In this document: positions 52,102 to 62,559 of the stretch, one piece after another | How positions within the stretch are numbered: position 1 is the stretch's first letter | Layout of the letters: every line of letters begins with the position of its first letter | DNA from: Flavobacterium sp. | GTDB taxonomy: Bacteria > Bacteroidota > Bacteroidia > Flavobacteriales > Flavobacteriaceae | Direction: 5' to 3' | DNA: 64,000 nucleotides | NCBI GenBank assembly: GCA_016714905.1 | Contig: JADKBW010000015.1 | Span: forward strand, 15,977-79,976 | Translations under genes and position numbers: made by a program | Notes under the pieces: model-generated | Database searches by the model: none | What the model saw: the letters and a program-made list of their open reading frames with translations, nothing else | Told to the model about the DNA's origin: nothing

Positions 52102-53930
52102 TGAATAACTTCAGAAAAATAATTCCCTTTATTCTACCGTATAAGAAGTATGCGTATTTGAATATCTTGTTCAATGTCTTGTATGCTTTTTTCGGAACAC
52201 TGTCCTTCTTGGCTTTGATGCCCATGATGGATGTGCTTTTTGGACAGGCGAAGAAAAATTATACGATACCAACGTATGATGGTGTTTTTAGTTTGAAAAA
52301 ATACTTGGGAGATTATCTGAATTATTATCTAACGATGACTACCGAGCAATACGGAATTGGCTCAACACTTTCGATATTAGTAGCAGGCATCATCTCTATT
52401 TTTCTTTTGAAGAACCTTTGCGATTATTTGGCGATGTTTTTCATCACCTTCTTACGAAACGGAATCCTTCGTGATATGCGAAACGCGATGTATAAAAAAA
52501 CCATCGAATTGCCTATTGCTTTCTTCTCAGAAAAAAGAAAAGGCGACACCATTTCTAGAATTGCAAGTGATGTAAGTGAAGTTCAAAACTCGATGTTGTC
52601 AATCCTTGAGTTGATTGTCAAAGAGCCTTTGACGATACTGTTTACGATTATCGCGATGTTTTCTATAAGTGTAAAACTGACCATTTTTGTCTTTATTTTT
52701 ATTCCCGTTTCTGGTTATATCATTTCGCTTATCGGTAAACAATTGAAGAAAAAATCAACACGAGCGCAGCAAGAACAAGGCGTTTTCCTTTCCACTATAG
52801 AAGAAACTTTAGGCGGATTAAAAGTCGTGAAAGGCTATAATGCAGAGGGATATTTCAATAGAATTTTTCAAGAATCAACCAATCGATTTTTTAAGTTATC
52901 CAATAGTATTGGTAACAGACAAAATATGGCGTCGCCCATGAGCGAATTTTTAGGAATAATGGTTATCGCAATACTACTTTGGTATGGAGGTCATATGGTT
53001 TTGATCGAAAAAACATTGAAAGGCGCTGCATTTATAACTTATATGGGATTGGCCTATAATATCCTAACGCCAGCAAAAGCAATTTCCAAGGCGTCTTACG
53101 GCGTCAAAAGAGGAAATGCCGCAGCAGAACGTGTGCTCGAAATTTTAGAGCATGACAATCCGATAACCAGTAAAGAAAATGCTGAGAAACCAACGGGATT
53201 TAGAGAGAATATTTCCATAAAAAATGTTCAATTCAAATATGAAGAAGAACTGGTGCTGAAAGATTTTTCTTTAGATATTAGAAAAGGTCAAACGGTAGCT
53301 TTAGTCGGTCAGTCAGGAAGCGGAAAAAGTACCATTGCCAATTTATTAACTCGTTTTTACGATGTAAATTCTGGCGTCATTGCAATTGATGGGACGGATG
53401 TTAGAGATATCGATTTGCATGCCTTACGTTCGCTAATGGGATTGGTGACTCAAGATAGTATCTTATTTAACGACTCTATTAAAGCGAATATTTCACTAGG
53501 AAAATTAGACGCTACTGACGAGGAAATCATCGACGCGCTGAAAATTGCGAATGCCTATGAATTCGTAAAAGATTTACCCAACGGAATTTATACCAACATT
53601 GGCGATAGCGGAAACAAACTTTCCGGTGGTCAAAAGCAACGATTGAGCATCGCTCGAGCTGTTTTGAAGAATCCGCCAATCATGATTCTTGACGAAGCCA
53701 CTTCTGCTTTAGATACGGAAAGCGAAAAATTGGTGCAAGTAGCACTAGAGAATATGATGCAAAACCGAACATCAATAGTGATAGCACATCGTTTATCAAC
53801 CATACAAAAGGCTGACATTATTGTCGTGATGCAAAAAGGACAAATCGTTGAGCAAGGTAATCATGAGCAATTGATGGCTTTGAATGGCACGTACAACAAG
53901 TTGGTCAACATGCAGTCTTTCGAAAACTAA
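52101..53930 (+). CDS. ABC exporter, MsbA-like (transmembrane and ATPase fused)
   Basis: A 609-residue half-transporter that dimerises. Six membrane spans lie in residues 1-320, then an ATPase with Walker A LVGQSGSGKST (about 398-408), Q-loop, signature KLSGGQKQRLSIARAV and Walker B IMILDEATSALDTES. This is the architecture of MsbA-like lipid A or lipid flippases; the substrate is inferred. The start is GTG at 52101, overlapping the pgm stop in TAGTG, so translation is coupled. In flavobacteria MsbA-like exporters often follow a GT2 gene or pgm. Confidence 0.9.
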   Translation: MNNFRKIIPFILPYKKYAYLNILFNVLYAFFGTLSFLALMPMMDVLFGQAKKNYTIPTYDGVFSLKKYLGDYLNYYLTMTTEQYGIGSTLSILVAGIISIFLLKNLCDYLAMFFITFLRNGILRDMRNAMYKKTIELPIAFFSEKRKGDTISRIASDVSEVQNSMLSILELIVKEPLTILFTIIAMFSISVKLTIFVFIFIPVSGYIISLIGKQLKKKSTRAQQEQGVFLSTIEETLGGLKVVKGYNAEGYFNRIFQESTNRFFKLSNSIGNRQNMASPMSEFLGIMVIAILLWYGGHMVLIEKTLKGAAFITYMGLAYNILTPAKAISKASYGVKRGNAAAERVLEILEHDNPITSKENAEKPTGFRENISIKNVQFKYEEELVLKDFSLDIRKGQTVALVGQSGSGKSTIANLLTRFYDVNSGVIAIDGTDVRDIDLHALRSLMGLVTQDSILFNDSIKANISLGKLDATDEEIIDALKIANAYEFVKDLPNGIYTNIGDSGNKLSGGQKQRLSIARAVLKNPPIMILDEATSALDTESEKLVQVALENMMQNRTSIVIAHRLSTIQKADIIVVMQKGQIVEQGNHEQLMALNGTYNKLVNMQSFEN

Positions 53931-53941
53931 ATCCATTTTTC

Positions 53942-54643
53942 ATGTATAGTATCGACTCTAATATTAAGTTACCCGTCGATTCCAATACCATCGTATGGAA
54001 ATACTTAGACTTGTCGAAATTTGTGGATTTGTTGTTAAATCGAAAATTATTCATGTCACGTTCTGACAAATTCGAAGACCAATACGAAGGCACTTTTAGC
54101 GAGCCAACTTTTGAAGAAATCCGCAAACTATCCATTGACAATCCAGACTTTTTAGATTATTATAAAACACATCGAAAAAATGTAGTGATCAGCAGTTGGC
54201 ATATCAACGAGTATGAATCATTTGCCATGTGGCAGATCTTTACGCAGAAAAGTGAAGGTTTGGCCATTCAATCAACGCTTGGAAGATTACAAAAAGCGCT
54301 AATTCCTGAAACGACCTATGTTCAACATATAGGAGAAGTAAACTATATTGACTATAAGAAAGAATATATTCCTTTTGACAATGCCTTTTTCCCGTTTCTT
54401 TTTAAGAGAAAAAGCTTTCAATACGAACGTGAAATTCGAATTATCTCAGATGTCAGTCAACACAATTTAGTGATTGACAATGGACTGAAAATAGAGATAG
54501 ACCTCAACCAACTGATTGAAAAAATCTACATTCATCCGAAATCAGAAAACTGGTATAAAAACCTGGTCATTGAACTCGTGAAGCGTTTAGACTTTGATTT
54601 TGAAATTGAAAAATCAGATCTAGAAAGCGATATTCTAATCTAG
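53942..54643 (+). CDS. DUF2971 family protein
   Basis: A 233-residue protein that matches DUF2971: an early W-K-Y-L-D-L-S-K-F-V-D-L-L pattern, FMSRSDKFEDQYEG, CISSWHINEYESFAMWQIF-like block (VVISSWHINEYESFAMWQIF) and KRKSFQYEREIRII late. Function unknown; DUF2971 genes occur as chromosomal accessory genes and sometimes beside defence genes. Codon use looks like that of the flanking genes. It starts 11 bases after the ABC exporter stop, so the two may be co-transcribed. Convergent with the lipoprotein gene. Confidence 0.78.
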   Translation: MYSIDSNIKLPVDSNTIVWKYLDLSKFVDLLLNRKLFMSRSDKFEDQYEGTFSEPTFEEIRKLSIDNPDFLDYYKTHRKNVVISSWHINEYESFAMWQIFTQKSEGLAIQSTLGRLQKALIPETTYVQHIGEVNYIDYKKEYIPFDNAFFPFLFKRKSFQYEREIRIISDVSQHNLVIDNGLKIEIDLNQLIEKIYIHPKSENWYKNLVIELVKRLDFDFEIEKSDLESDILI

Positions 54644-54649
54644 AAAAAA

Positions 54650-55363
54650 CTACACCGGATTGTACTCGATAGATTTCCTTTCCTTGCCTGACAAATCAAT
54701 AAAATAGTAGTGCAATTGATCATTTTTGTCAAACTCCCCGTTCTTGTTCGTATCTTCAATCGTTCTGTAGTATAATCTATTGGTTGACTCCAATACTTTC
54801 CAGTCGATCAACTCTTGATAATCAAGCGAAATTTTTGTAAAACGATCTCCTGAAATATCACTCAGATACAAGGACTTGATGTCATTGTCATCCAATTTGA
54901 CATCTTTATTGGTATCCATATCTTCTAAAACATACACTAAAATTTGTTGCTTGGTTTTATCAGCAATAGTCTTCAAATACGTGATTGATTGGATTAGCAT
55001 GTCTTTGTCAGTCAAAGATGTAATAGAATCCTTGCCGACCTGTTGAAACTTGAGATTTCTGATAAATCCTGTGATTTGATATTCACTATAATTAGAAATC
55101 TTATAGCTCAACTGATTTGATTTAGAGGAAGAATCATAATTTCTTGCCGATGCCATTAATTCGCCAACAGGGAAAAGCAAATAATTAGTTCCTTCCATTT
55201 GAATAGGCAAATCTGCTAATGCAATTCGAGTGGTGTCTATTTTCTTTACCGCAGCGCCCTTCGATGAATTTTCGTAGATTACTTTTGGTTTTTCTACTTC
55301 CTTCTTACAACTGAAGAAAAACACAGGCACAATCAAGAATACTATTTTTAAGAAACATTTCAT
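54650..55363 (-). CDS. Lipoprotein with EF-hand-like Ca-binding loops
   Basis: A 237-residue lipoprotein (leader ends in FFFSCKKEV). Two EF-hand- or dockerin-like loops are visible: DTNKDVKLDDNDIKSLY at about 152-168 and DTNKNGEFDKNDQLHYY at about 205-221. The rest has no family I recognise. Ca binding is inferred from the D-x-N/D-x-D-G-like spacing. It lies downstream of the TonB receptor on the same strand with a 36-base gap, so it is probably a third member of the M23/TonB-receptor/lipoprotein operon. Confidence 0.72.
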   Translation of the reverse strand: MKCFLKIVFLIVPVFFFSCKKEVEKPKVIYENSSKGAAVKKIDTTRIALADLPIQMEGTNYLLFPVGELMASARNYDSSSKSNQLSYKISNYSEYQITGFIRNLKFQQVGKDSITSLTDKDMLIQSITYLKTIADKTKQQILVYVLEDMDTNKDVKLDDNDIKSLYLSDISGDRFTKISLDYQELIDWKVLESTNRLYYRTIEDTNKNGEFDKNDQLHYYFIDLSGKERKSIEYNPV

Positions 55364-55399
55364 TGCAATAAATTTGAAAGTTAAAAGTACAAATTAAAT

Positions 55400-57865
55400 C
55401 TATATTCTAATAGATAGTTTCAAATTGAAAACACGCGTCGTTAGGTAATTTGGTATTCCGTATTGGCTCTTCGTATAGGCATCTCGCACCCATGTATTCG
55501 TAATGGCATTTTGGTTGTTGAACATGTTAAAAATTTCAAATCCAAGAGAAATATCTTGAAACTTCTTCAACCAATGTCCTTCTCGTCGTTGGGCGTTTTT
55601 CTCTGTGAATACATAATTAAAACCTACGTCAACACGACGGTAATCTCTCAATCGCGACTGATACAAATAGGGATCGGCGTACGACGGGGAACCTCCAGGA
55701 ACTCCTGTATTGTAGACCAAATTCAAATATATTTTAAGACTTGGAATATTAGGCATATAATCTTGAAACAAGATGGCAAACTTCAGTCGTTGGTCAGTTG
55801 GTCTAGCAATATCTCCACGATTATCGGTATTCTCTTTGGTTTTTAAATAACTGAAACTAATCCATGATTCTGTTCCTGGTACAAACTCTCCGTTTAATCG
55901 AAAATCCAATCCTTGGGCAAATGCGGTCGCGTTATTATTCGCTGCATATCGAATTCGAACATTTTCAATGGTGTAAGGGTTTACGTCATCAAGTGACTTG
56001 TAATAGGCTTCCGTAACCATTTTGAATGGACGATTCCACATTTTAAAACTATAATCGTTACTAAGCACCAGATGAATGGAAGATTGTGCCTTGACTTTCG
56101 GATTCACAGCACCAAATTGATTCCGCAATTCCCTATAAAATGGCGGCTGGTAATAATAGCCTCCCGATACTCTAAAAACCATGTCCTTTTCCCAATCGGG
56201 TTTGAGGGCAAATTGCGCCCGTGGACTAAAAACAATTTGACTACTACTTTCAAAATTGTCACCAGAAACTTGCCACTGGTGAGCGCGAACTCCGGCGTTA
56301 TACCAAACATCACTGCTTCCAAGTTTATCTTTTAAACTCCATTGCGCATAGCCAGAAAGTCGATCGATGGTCACAAAATTTTTCGCGCGTACGTTTTGAT
56401 ACGGAACCAACGGTCCAGTATAAGGATTGTAAGGCTGATCATTATTTGGAAGATCAATAATTGGCGGATTTAAAGAAAACCCCGCAGAGTCGATAACTTC
56501 CCATTCAACAATTCGGTCTCGAATATCTTCACGAGTGTACTTAAATCCCCATTCTATCTGATGCTTCTTGATGTCATGAAATCCTTTTACTTCTGTATTA
56601 ACAATAAAAGCATCCAAGTCATTTCTGGCGTGGCTCAATTGTGTTCCGATGGCACGACTGTATGTGACATCACCAAAAGTTTCTGAACCAATATTCCCAT
56701 CAACTTCACCTAAAGAATATTGTGCAAAAATGTCAAAATACTCTTGCTCCAAAGTCTGATAAGCAGAACCTATTAACTTCAAAGTAAAATTATCGTTCAC
56801 TTTAAAAGTGGTTTTCATCGCACCAAAATAGGTATCGTAGCGGTCTTTTTCTTGCCCTTGATAAAACACCAACAATGCTATTGGTTCGGAAATAGTTCCG
56901 AAGTTTGTTTGTCGTGTCAAGGGTTGATAATTGTATTTATTTTGAAATATTGCCCAAGAAACTAAATTGCCATCGCGTCGATGGATTGAAAGTTACATTG
57001 GTTTGCACATCCGCAAAAGTCGGTCTAAAATTCGTTTGTGTTTCTTGGCTGTTGACTAACAAACTATTATCTCGATAACGAACGCCCGTAATTGCAGCCC
57101 ATTTTTGATTTTTGGATGCCGCTTCAACAGAAACTGCTCCACCCAAATAACTAGCATCTAAAGAAGCCCCGAATTTGGTTGGTCTACGGTAGGTTATATC
57201 AAGAACTGAGGATAATTTATCTCCAAACTTAGCTTGAAATCCGCCAGCGGAAAAATCTACATTTTGAACCAAATCAGTATTTGTAAAACTCAATCCCTCT
57301 TGCTGACCCGAACGGATCAGGAAAGGACGATACACTTCAATTTCATTGACGTAAACCAAATTCTCGTCATAATTACCCCCGCGAACAGAGTATTGTGTAC
57401 TTAATTCATTGTTGGAATTGACCCCTGGCAACGATTTAAGAATGTTTTCGACGCCAGCATTAGCACCTGGAATTCTTCGAATGACTTGAGGCTCAATGGT
57501 GACAACACCTTGAATTCGTTTCTTGTTATTGGCAATCACGACCACTTCACCTAGACCTTCTGCCCGATCGTTCAATACCAAATTGAATTCGTAGTCTTCA
57601 TTGGGTTTTAGTTCCAGCGTGACGGTATTTTTTTTCAAGGAAACATGGGTAAAAACCAATTGGATCTTCTTATTGGCAGGAACCGTTAATTCGTAATAAC
57701 CATTCACATTAGACTTGGTGTTTTTTCCCTCGGACGCCACATTTACTTCCTCGACTGGTCGATTGCTTTCGTCAAGAATAATTCCTTTTACCCTTGCTGT
57801 TTGTGCAAAGTTATCAAAGAAAAAAAGAAAAAAAGTATAGGGAGTTGAATTAATTTCGGTTTCAA
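55400..57865 (-). CDS. TonB-dependent receptor with CarboxypepD-like N-terminal domain (frame broken twice)
   Basis: An outer membrane receptor. A CarboxypepD_reg-like domain lies at about 30-110 (ARVKGIILDESNRPVEEVNV), followed by a plug domain (VENILKSLPGVNSNNELSTQYSVRGGNY) and a barrel ending FNLKLSIRI. Two breaks exist. At 56938-56942 the minus strand reads tca-aaa-taa where tca-aaa-aat-aaa-tac is needed, two A missing from an A-tract. Near 57825 a T-tract of the signal peptide is one T short. No ATG fits; TTG at 57865 opens MKPKLIQLPILFFFF, a proper signal peptide. Restored length is 822 residues. Substrate unknown. The M23 gene upstream ends six bases before it. Confidence 0.82.
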
Positions 57866-57870
57866 TAGCT

Positions 57871-59564
57871 TTAATTTAATTTTGGTTGACTTCTAAAAAA
57901 AGATGTTTCAAAGATAGCAGAATTTCCAAGATTATCTGAAACTATCAATTTTAAATCATTTTTTCCTTCTAGCATTTCGTTGTCGTTCATTTCGTAAATA
58001 ATGCGATTTGTTTTGGCATCATACTCAAACAAAACCCACTTCTCATTAACAAAACCACTATAAGACTTTATTCCTGATAGGTCATCTGTAATCTTAAATA
58101 CCAAATACTTATCTTTCAACAGCTTCCCTTCTAGGGGTTTCATACTTACAATTTTCGGCGCGATGGTATCCAAAGCCAAAACGAATTGCCCGAGATTTTT
58201 TGTAAAAGTGGAAAACGTATTATTGAGAAACTTAGTATTGTTATACTTTTTTCTGCCACCATCAATGGAGGCAATAAACGTCTTCTCTTTATTGACAACC
58301 GTTGTGTCTTGAATACTCACACGAAAATTACTGTGTACCGGAATGTAATCATCGTGAACCGTCATAATCTTATTTGTGACATCAAATTTTAAATAAAAAT
58401 CTTCATAAAAAGTATGGGCAGGAAAAAACACTTCCATCCCGTCTTTCTCATAAATGTTATCCGTTGCCGCATTCAAAAAGAATGGTGTTTTCAATTTGCC
58501 ATCATTTATCACCGAAGTTTGCGCGGCGTACTCGATGGGTATCGAAATTCCTACTTTATTCCCGGTAAAATCAGAAACCTCAATCCGATACAATTGGGAA
58601 AAATTAGGAAAAACTTCTAGTATTCCTCTTGGCCCTTTAGCACTAATATTACTTAAGGCATAAGGCACTTTCATAAACAACTTTTGAACCCGCTGCTTGG
58701 TTTGCTTATATCTAGGAAAATCTATAAATGCATTAATATAGCGGCCTTCATCAAAAACTAACGAATCGAATTGATAGCCAAAAGTCGAAGCTCCATTAGA
58801 AAAGGTTTCCACTTTATAAACCCCGTTGTTGTTGTAAGACACATTGTCGAAATCAGAACAAATTATTCCAAAACCAATATTTCCAGTCGCAAAAACTTTC
58901 TCGGCAATATAACTGCCGTCTTTTTGGAGAGACAAATTCAAAACGATAGGTCTTCTTGACTGATTAGCAATACTCGTGCTATCAATTGGGTACACCAATA
59001 CACTTGAAATTACGGGCTTCTTTGTGTCTTCCATATATTTATCGAAACCGAAAAAAAGTGGATTGATTGTTTTTTCAGATTGCGAATCACGAATTTCAAA
59101 ATGCAAATGCGGACCTTCAGAACCACCCGTATTTCCTGAAATAGCAATCGTATCACCACGCGTAACTGGAATTTCATTGGGAGTCGGAAACAGCTCAATT
59201 TCAAATGCTTGCTGCTGATAATGCTCCTTTCTTATGTAATCCTGAATGACACCATAGGCCTTTTGCAGATGCCCGTAGACCGTGGTATATCCGTTAGGAT
59301 GCGTAACATAAATTGCCTTTCCATACCCGTAGGTCGATATTTTGATTCTGGAAACATAACCATCTCCCGCAGCAAGAATGGGTAAACCTTCCTTTTGTTG
59401 CGTCTTAAAATCAAAACCAGCGTGAAAATGATTGGGTCGTAGTTCCCCAAAATTGCCAGCCAATTGCATGGGAATGTTTAGTGGAGGCCTAAAAAAGTCT
59501 TGAGGAAATTGGATTGAGCGAAAATAGGCGTACAAAAAATCAAAAGTGCGTGTAAAAATTTCAT
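57871..59564 (-). CDS. M23 family zinc metallopeptidase (frame broken by a 1-base deletion)
   Basis: A secreted peptidoglycan-type endopeptidase. The M23 domain shows HFHAGFDFKTQ near residue 55 and the second zinc motif HLHFEIRDS near 155 with TVYGHLQKA before it. The remaining 370 residues are strand-rich and not of a named family. I start at 59564, where MKFLHALLIFCTPIFAQ is a clear signal peptide, though a one-base loss near 59520 (caaatcc read as caatcc) puts it out of frame with the catalytic part. Restored length is 564 residues. First gene of a unit with the TonB receptor and a lipoprotein. Its exact substrate is inferred. Confidence 0.85.
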
Positions 59565-59754
59565 CGTATAAAGCTTTTGGCTAAGGTAAAAAAAACAACG
59601 CAAAATTATTCTATTTTTTGAAAATATATAAGTAGTTATTTTTCAAATGTTTAGTTTGACCCACGAGTCAAAAAGGAAAATTTCTAGAAAAGTATTGGTT
59701 TAATTCATTTGGAATGTTAACTTTGTTCGAATTAGTAATGAACCAATATTTAGA

Positions 59755-60033
59755 ATGAGTGAAATTGTAGAAATTATTGATACTCTTGAAAGTAGGCTCC
59801 AAAAACTATTGAAGAAAATAGACCATTTAGAGCAGACTTCTTCAGCGTTAAAGCAAGAGTTAGAAAAATCTACAAACATCATACAAAATCAATCGCAAGA
59901 AATAGATGGGTTGAAAAAACAGTATGAATCATTAAAAATTACCAATTCATTATTGGGCAGTGAAGAAAATAAAAGAGATACCAAGCTGAAAATAAATTCA
60001 TTAATTCGTGAAATTGATTACTGTATGCTTTAG
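59755..60033 (+). CDS. Coiled-coil protein upstream of zapA (conserved hypothetical)
   Basis: A 92-residue protein that is almost entirely coiled coil (residues about 8-75: LESRLQKLLKKIDHLEQTSSALKQEL). The C-terminus ends KINSLIREIDYCML; a few more residues may exist in the family, and a base change near 60031 could have introduced the early stop. It resembles small coiled-coil division proteins (ZapB-like by position), but this is inference. It is immediately upstream of zapA, with 19 bases between, so the two are co-transcribed. Confidence 0.7.
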   Translation: MSEIVEIIDTLESRLQKLLKKIDHLEQTSSALKQELEKSTNIIQNQSQEIDGLKKQYESLKITNSLLGSEENKRDTKLKINSLIREIDYCML

Positions 60034-60052
60034 CTATCTGATTAGTAAAAAT

Positions 60053-60339
60053 ATGGACGAGAAGCTTAAAATCAAATTATCAATTGCAGACAGAATCTAC
60101 CCATTGACGGTAGAACTGTCTCAAGAAGGCTTCAGAGCTTCAAAAAAATTGATTTGATGATAAAGCAATTTGAAGAAAATTACGCAGTACGTGATAAGCA
60201 AGATGTTTTGGCGATGTGCGCCTTACAATTTGCTTCTCAATTGGAACAAAAACAAATCAGCAATTCTATTGATGGTAAAGAAACCATCGAGCGAATAAAA
60301 AAAATAAATAATTTATTGATTAGTTATCTCGATAAATAA
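60053..60339 (+). CDS. zapA: Cell division protein ZapA (frame broken by a 1-base deletion)
   Basis: ZapA bundles FtsZ filaments. The N-terminal MDEKLKIKLSIADRIYPL and LTVELSQE form the small globular domain, and the helix SYLDK at the end belongs to the coiled coil. The frame breaks at 60143-60150: the A-tract of gct-tca-aaa-aaa-att is one A short, shifting the frame from IDLMIKQFEEN. Restored length is 95 residues, normal for ZapA. It is followed by a structured RNA and rny, a neighbourhood typical for zapA. Confidence 0.85.
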
Positions 60340-60368
60340 TACGTTCTTAAACATAGACTAAAATACTG

Positions 60369-60530
60369 CCTACATTAGTTATATTTTGGTAAACTCAACA
60401 CTAACAAATTAGAATGAGCAAATCATCACTACTAAAGCATGCCACGCTTATGCGAGGAAACTTGAACAGTGAGTTAGCTCAAAACTTGTCTTATCGAGTT
60501 TATTCATTTCACCTAATGTAGGTTTTTTTT
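60369..60530 (+). ncRNA. ssrS: Structured RNA between zapA and rny, 6S RNA candidate
   Basis: The region is closed by a perfect 10-base helix, CCTACATTAG (60369-60378) with CTAATGTAGG (60513-60522), and ends in eight T. Nested inside are TAAACTC/GAGTTTA (60390-60396 with 60496-60502) and TGAGC/GCTCA (60415-60419 with 60477-60481), and a small GCAT/ATGC hairpin (60437-60453). This is one long rod with bulges, about 160 bases, as in 6S RNA, which binds the housekeeping polymerase. The position after zapA matches the known location of ssrS in many bacteria. No open frame of any length lies inside. Confidence 0.6.
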
Positions 60531-60550
60531 ATATAATTAATTTAATAAAC

Positions 60551-62118
60551 ATGGACATTGTAACAATACTAATTTCCGGCATTGTCGGAATTGCAGGAGG
60601 ATTCGGAATCTCAAAGTTAATTGAGAGGTCAAACGTCTCTAACTTGATTAAGAGTGCAAAAAAAGAGGCGGCTTCTATCTTAAAGGATGCAAACCTCGAA
60701 GCAGAAAATATCAAGAAAGACAAGATGCTTCAAGCCAAAGAAAAATTTATCGAACTGAAAGCGGAACACGAACAAGTGATTCTTTCTAGAGATAAGAAAA
60801 TGGCAGAAGTAGAAAAAAGAGTGCGCGATAAAGAATCTCTTGTTTCAAGTGAATTGGCAAAAGCAAAGAAAATCAATGATGATTTTGAGGCAAAAACAAG
60901 CGAGTATCAATCAAAAATTGAGATTCTTGAGAAGAAACAGCAAGAGGTGGATAGAATGCATAAAAGCCAGCTGAATCAGTTAGAAGTCATCTCAGGATTG
61001 TCGACAGAAGACGCAAGAGAGCAATTGATGGAAGGTCTCAAAGGAGAAGCCAAAACAAAAGCGATGGCTCATATTCAAGAAACGATTGAAGAAGCCAAAC
61101 TGACTGCGCAGCAAGAAGCTAAAAAGATTATTATCAATACCATTCAACGCGTTGGAACTGAAGAAGCGGTAGAAAACTGCGTTTCTGTTTTCAACATCGA
61201 ATCAGATGATGTGAAGGGACGAATTATCGGTCGAGAAGGAAGAAATATCCGCGCTTTAGAGGCGGCGACTGGAGTTGAAATTATTGTAGATGATACGCCA
61301 GAAGCTATTATTCTTTCTTGTTTTGATCCTGTCCGTAGAGAAATTGCTCGTTTATCGTTACACAAATTAGTAACAGACGGTCGTATCCATCCTGCTCGTA
61401 TTGAAGAGGTGGTAGCAAAAACTGCCAAACAAATTGATGATGAAATCATAGAGGTTGGAAAACGTACGGTAATCGATTTAGGAATTCATGCTTTACATCC
61501 TGAATTGATTAAAGTTGTAGGCCGAATGAAATATCGTTCTTCTTACGGACAAAATTTATTACCCTTCCTCGGGAAGTGTCAAAGCTTTTGCGGAATCATG
61601 GCGGCAGAATAAGTTGAACGTTAAATTGGCGAAAAGGGCTGGTTTGCTGCACGATATTGGTAAAGTACCAGATACGGAAAGTGATTTACCGCACGCGCTA
61701 TTAGGAATGCAATGGGCAGAAAAATACGGTGAAAAAGAAGAAGTTTGTAATGCCATTGGAGCCCACCATGATGAAATAGAAATGAAATCGCTATTGTCAC
61801 CAATCGTTCAAGTATGTGATGCCATCTCTGGTGCGCGACCAGGTGCAAAGACAGGTCTTAGTTCTTATATCCAACGATTAAGATTTGGAAGAAGTGGCCT
61901 TCGGATTTAGTGGGGTTAGAACAGCTTATACCGTCAAGCTGGTAAGAGAATTGCGTGCGTTATTTATCGTAGAAAGCGAAAAGGTTTCTGATAGTAATGC
62001 TTCGCCACTTGGCTTCTTTTTCAAGGATTTCTCAAAAGATTCAGACGGAAATGAGCTTATCCGGGACGAGTAAAAGTCACCCGTAATTGAAACTAGAGCC
62101 GGTGGGTATCGCAAATGA
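60551..62118 (+). CDS. rny: Ribonuclease Y (frame broken several times after 61560)
   Basis: A membrane-anchored endoribonuclease. The N-terminus has a span (IVTILISGIVGIAGGFGI), then a coiled coil of about 150 residues, a KH domain (DDVKGRIIGREGRNIRALEAATGVEIIVDDTPE) and the HD domain (LLHDIGKVPD, AIGAHHDEIE). Frame is clean to about 61560. From there single-base errors accumulate: QNLLQHSREVAKLCGIMAAE is garbled, and one base is lost at 61612, with more near 61855 and 61935-62090. Piecewise reading recovers the family sequence to VNIAK at a stop at 62118, giving a protein of about 520 residues. rny is widely essential-like, so this is probably sequence error. Confidence 0.9.
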
Positions 62119-62132
62119 TTGCAATACAGATC

Positions 62133-62161
62133 AAAAAAAAGCCCTCAATAGGGGCTTTTTT
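62133..62161. terminator. Bidirectional terminator
   Basis: AAAAAAGCCCC(T) pairs with GGGGCTTTTTT around TCAATA. It separates rny from the convergent response regulator gene. Confidence 0.88.
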
Positions 62162-62559
62162 GTGAAATATCTTTCTTCCAAATCATCCAATGTCATGAGC
62201 TTGGAAAGTAATCTTTAACTTAATCTTGGACTTCACTTAGGCTCGATTGATGTAAAAATACTGTCAGAGGAACTCACTAAATAGATGATGGTCTTTCCGC
62301 CCTCTGTGGGCTTCCTTGTTTTTCTAAATTCATCTAAAAATTGCCAACCATCCATGATGGGCATATTAATATCTAAAAGAATCAAATCTGGCATTGTGAC
62401 ACCATTATTAATCTTATCCTTAATTTCCTCTATGGCCTCCAGTCCATTCAAATAAAAAGAGGGATTGATATCAATATTATTGTTCGAAAATAACTTCTTA
62501 ATGATAAAGTGAAAAACCTTATCGTCATCTATTACAAATACATCTTTAAACTTGCTCAT
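62160..62559 (-). CDS. Response regulator receiver protein, single domain (3' end frame-shifted)
   Basis: A CheY-like receiver. The acidic pocket is FVIDDDKVFH, the phospho-accepting Asp is in ILLDINMPIMDGWQFLDEF and the switch T/S is in IIYLVSSSD. The clean frame ends after SSSDSIFTSIEPK at about 62235. Beyond it the sequence, read in other frames, continues with a KDYF(S)K-like strand and the final helix (TLDDLEERYF), so the last 25 residues are intact but displaced by small errors. Family length of about 130 residues would end near 62160. It starts 14 bases inside the histidine kinase end, an overlap that suggests coupling with that kinase. Confidence 0.78.

Noticed and set aside
49740..54643. 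Prophage or defence cluster around the ORF6N and DUF2971 genes
   Set aside because: The genes between are pgm and an MsbA-like exporter, and no integrase, portal, capsid or effector gene was seen.
61621..62114. Short minus-strand open frames in the rny 3' region
   Set aside because: They are antisense to rny, whose HD-domain sequence can be followed piecewise on the plus strand.
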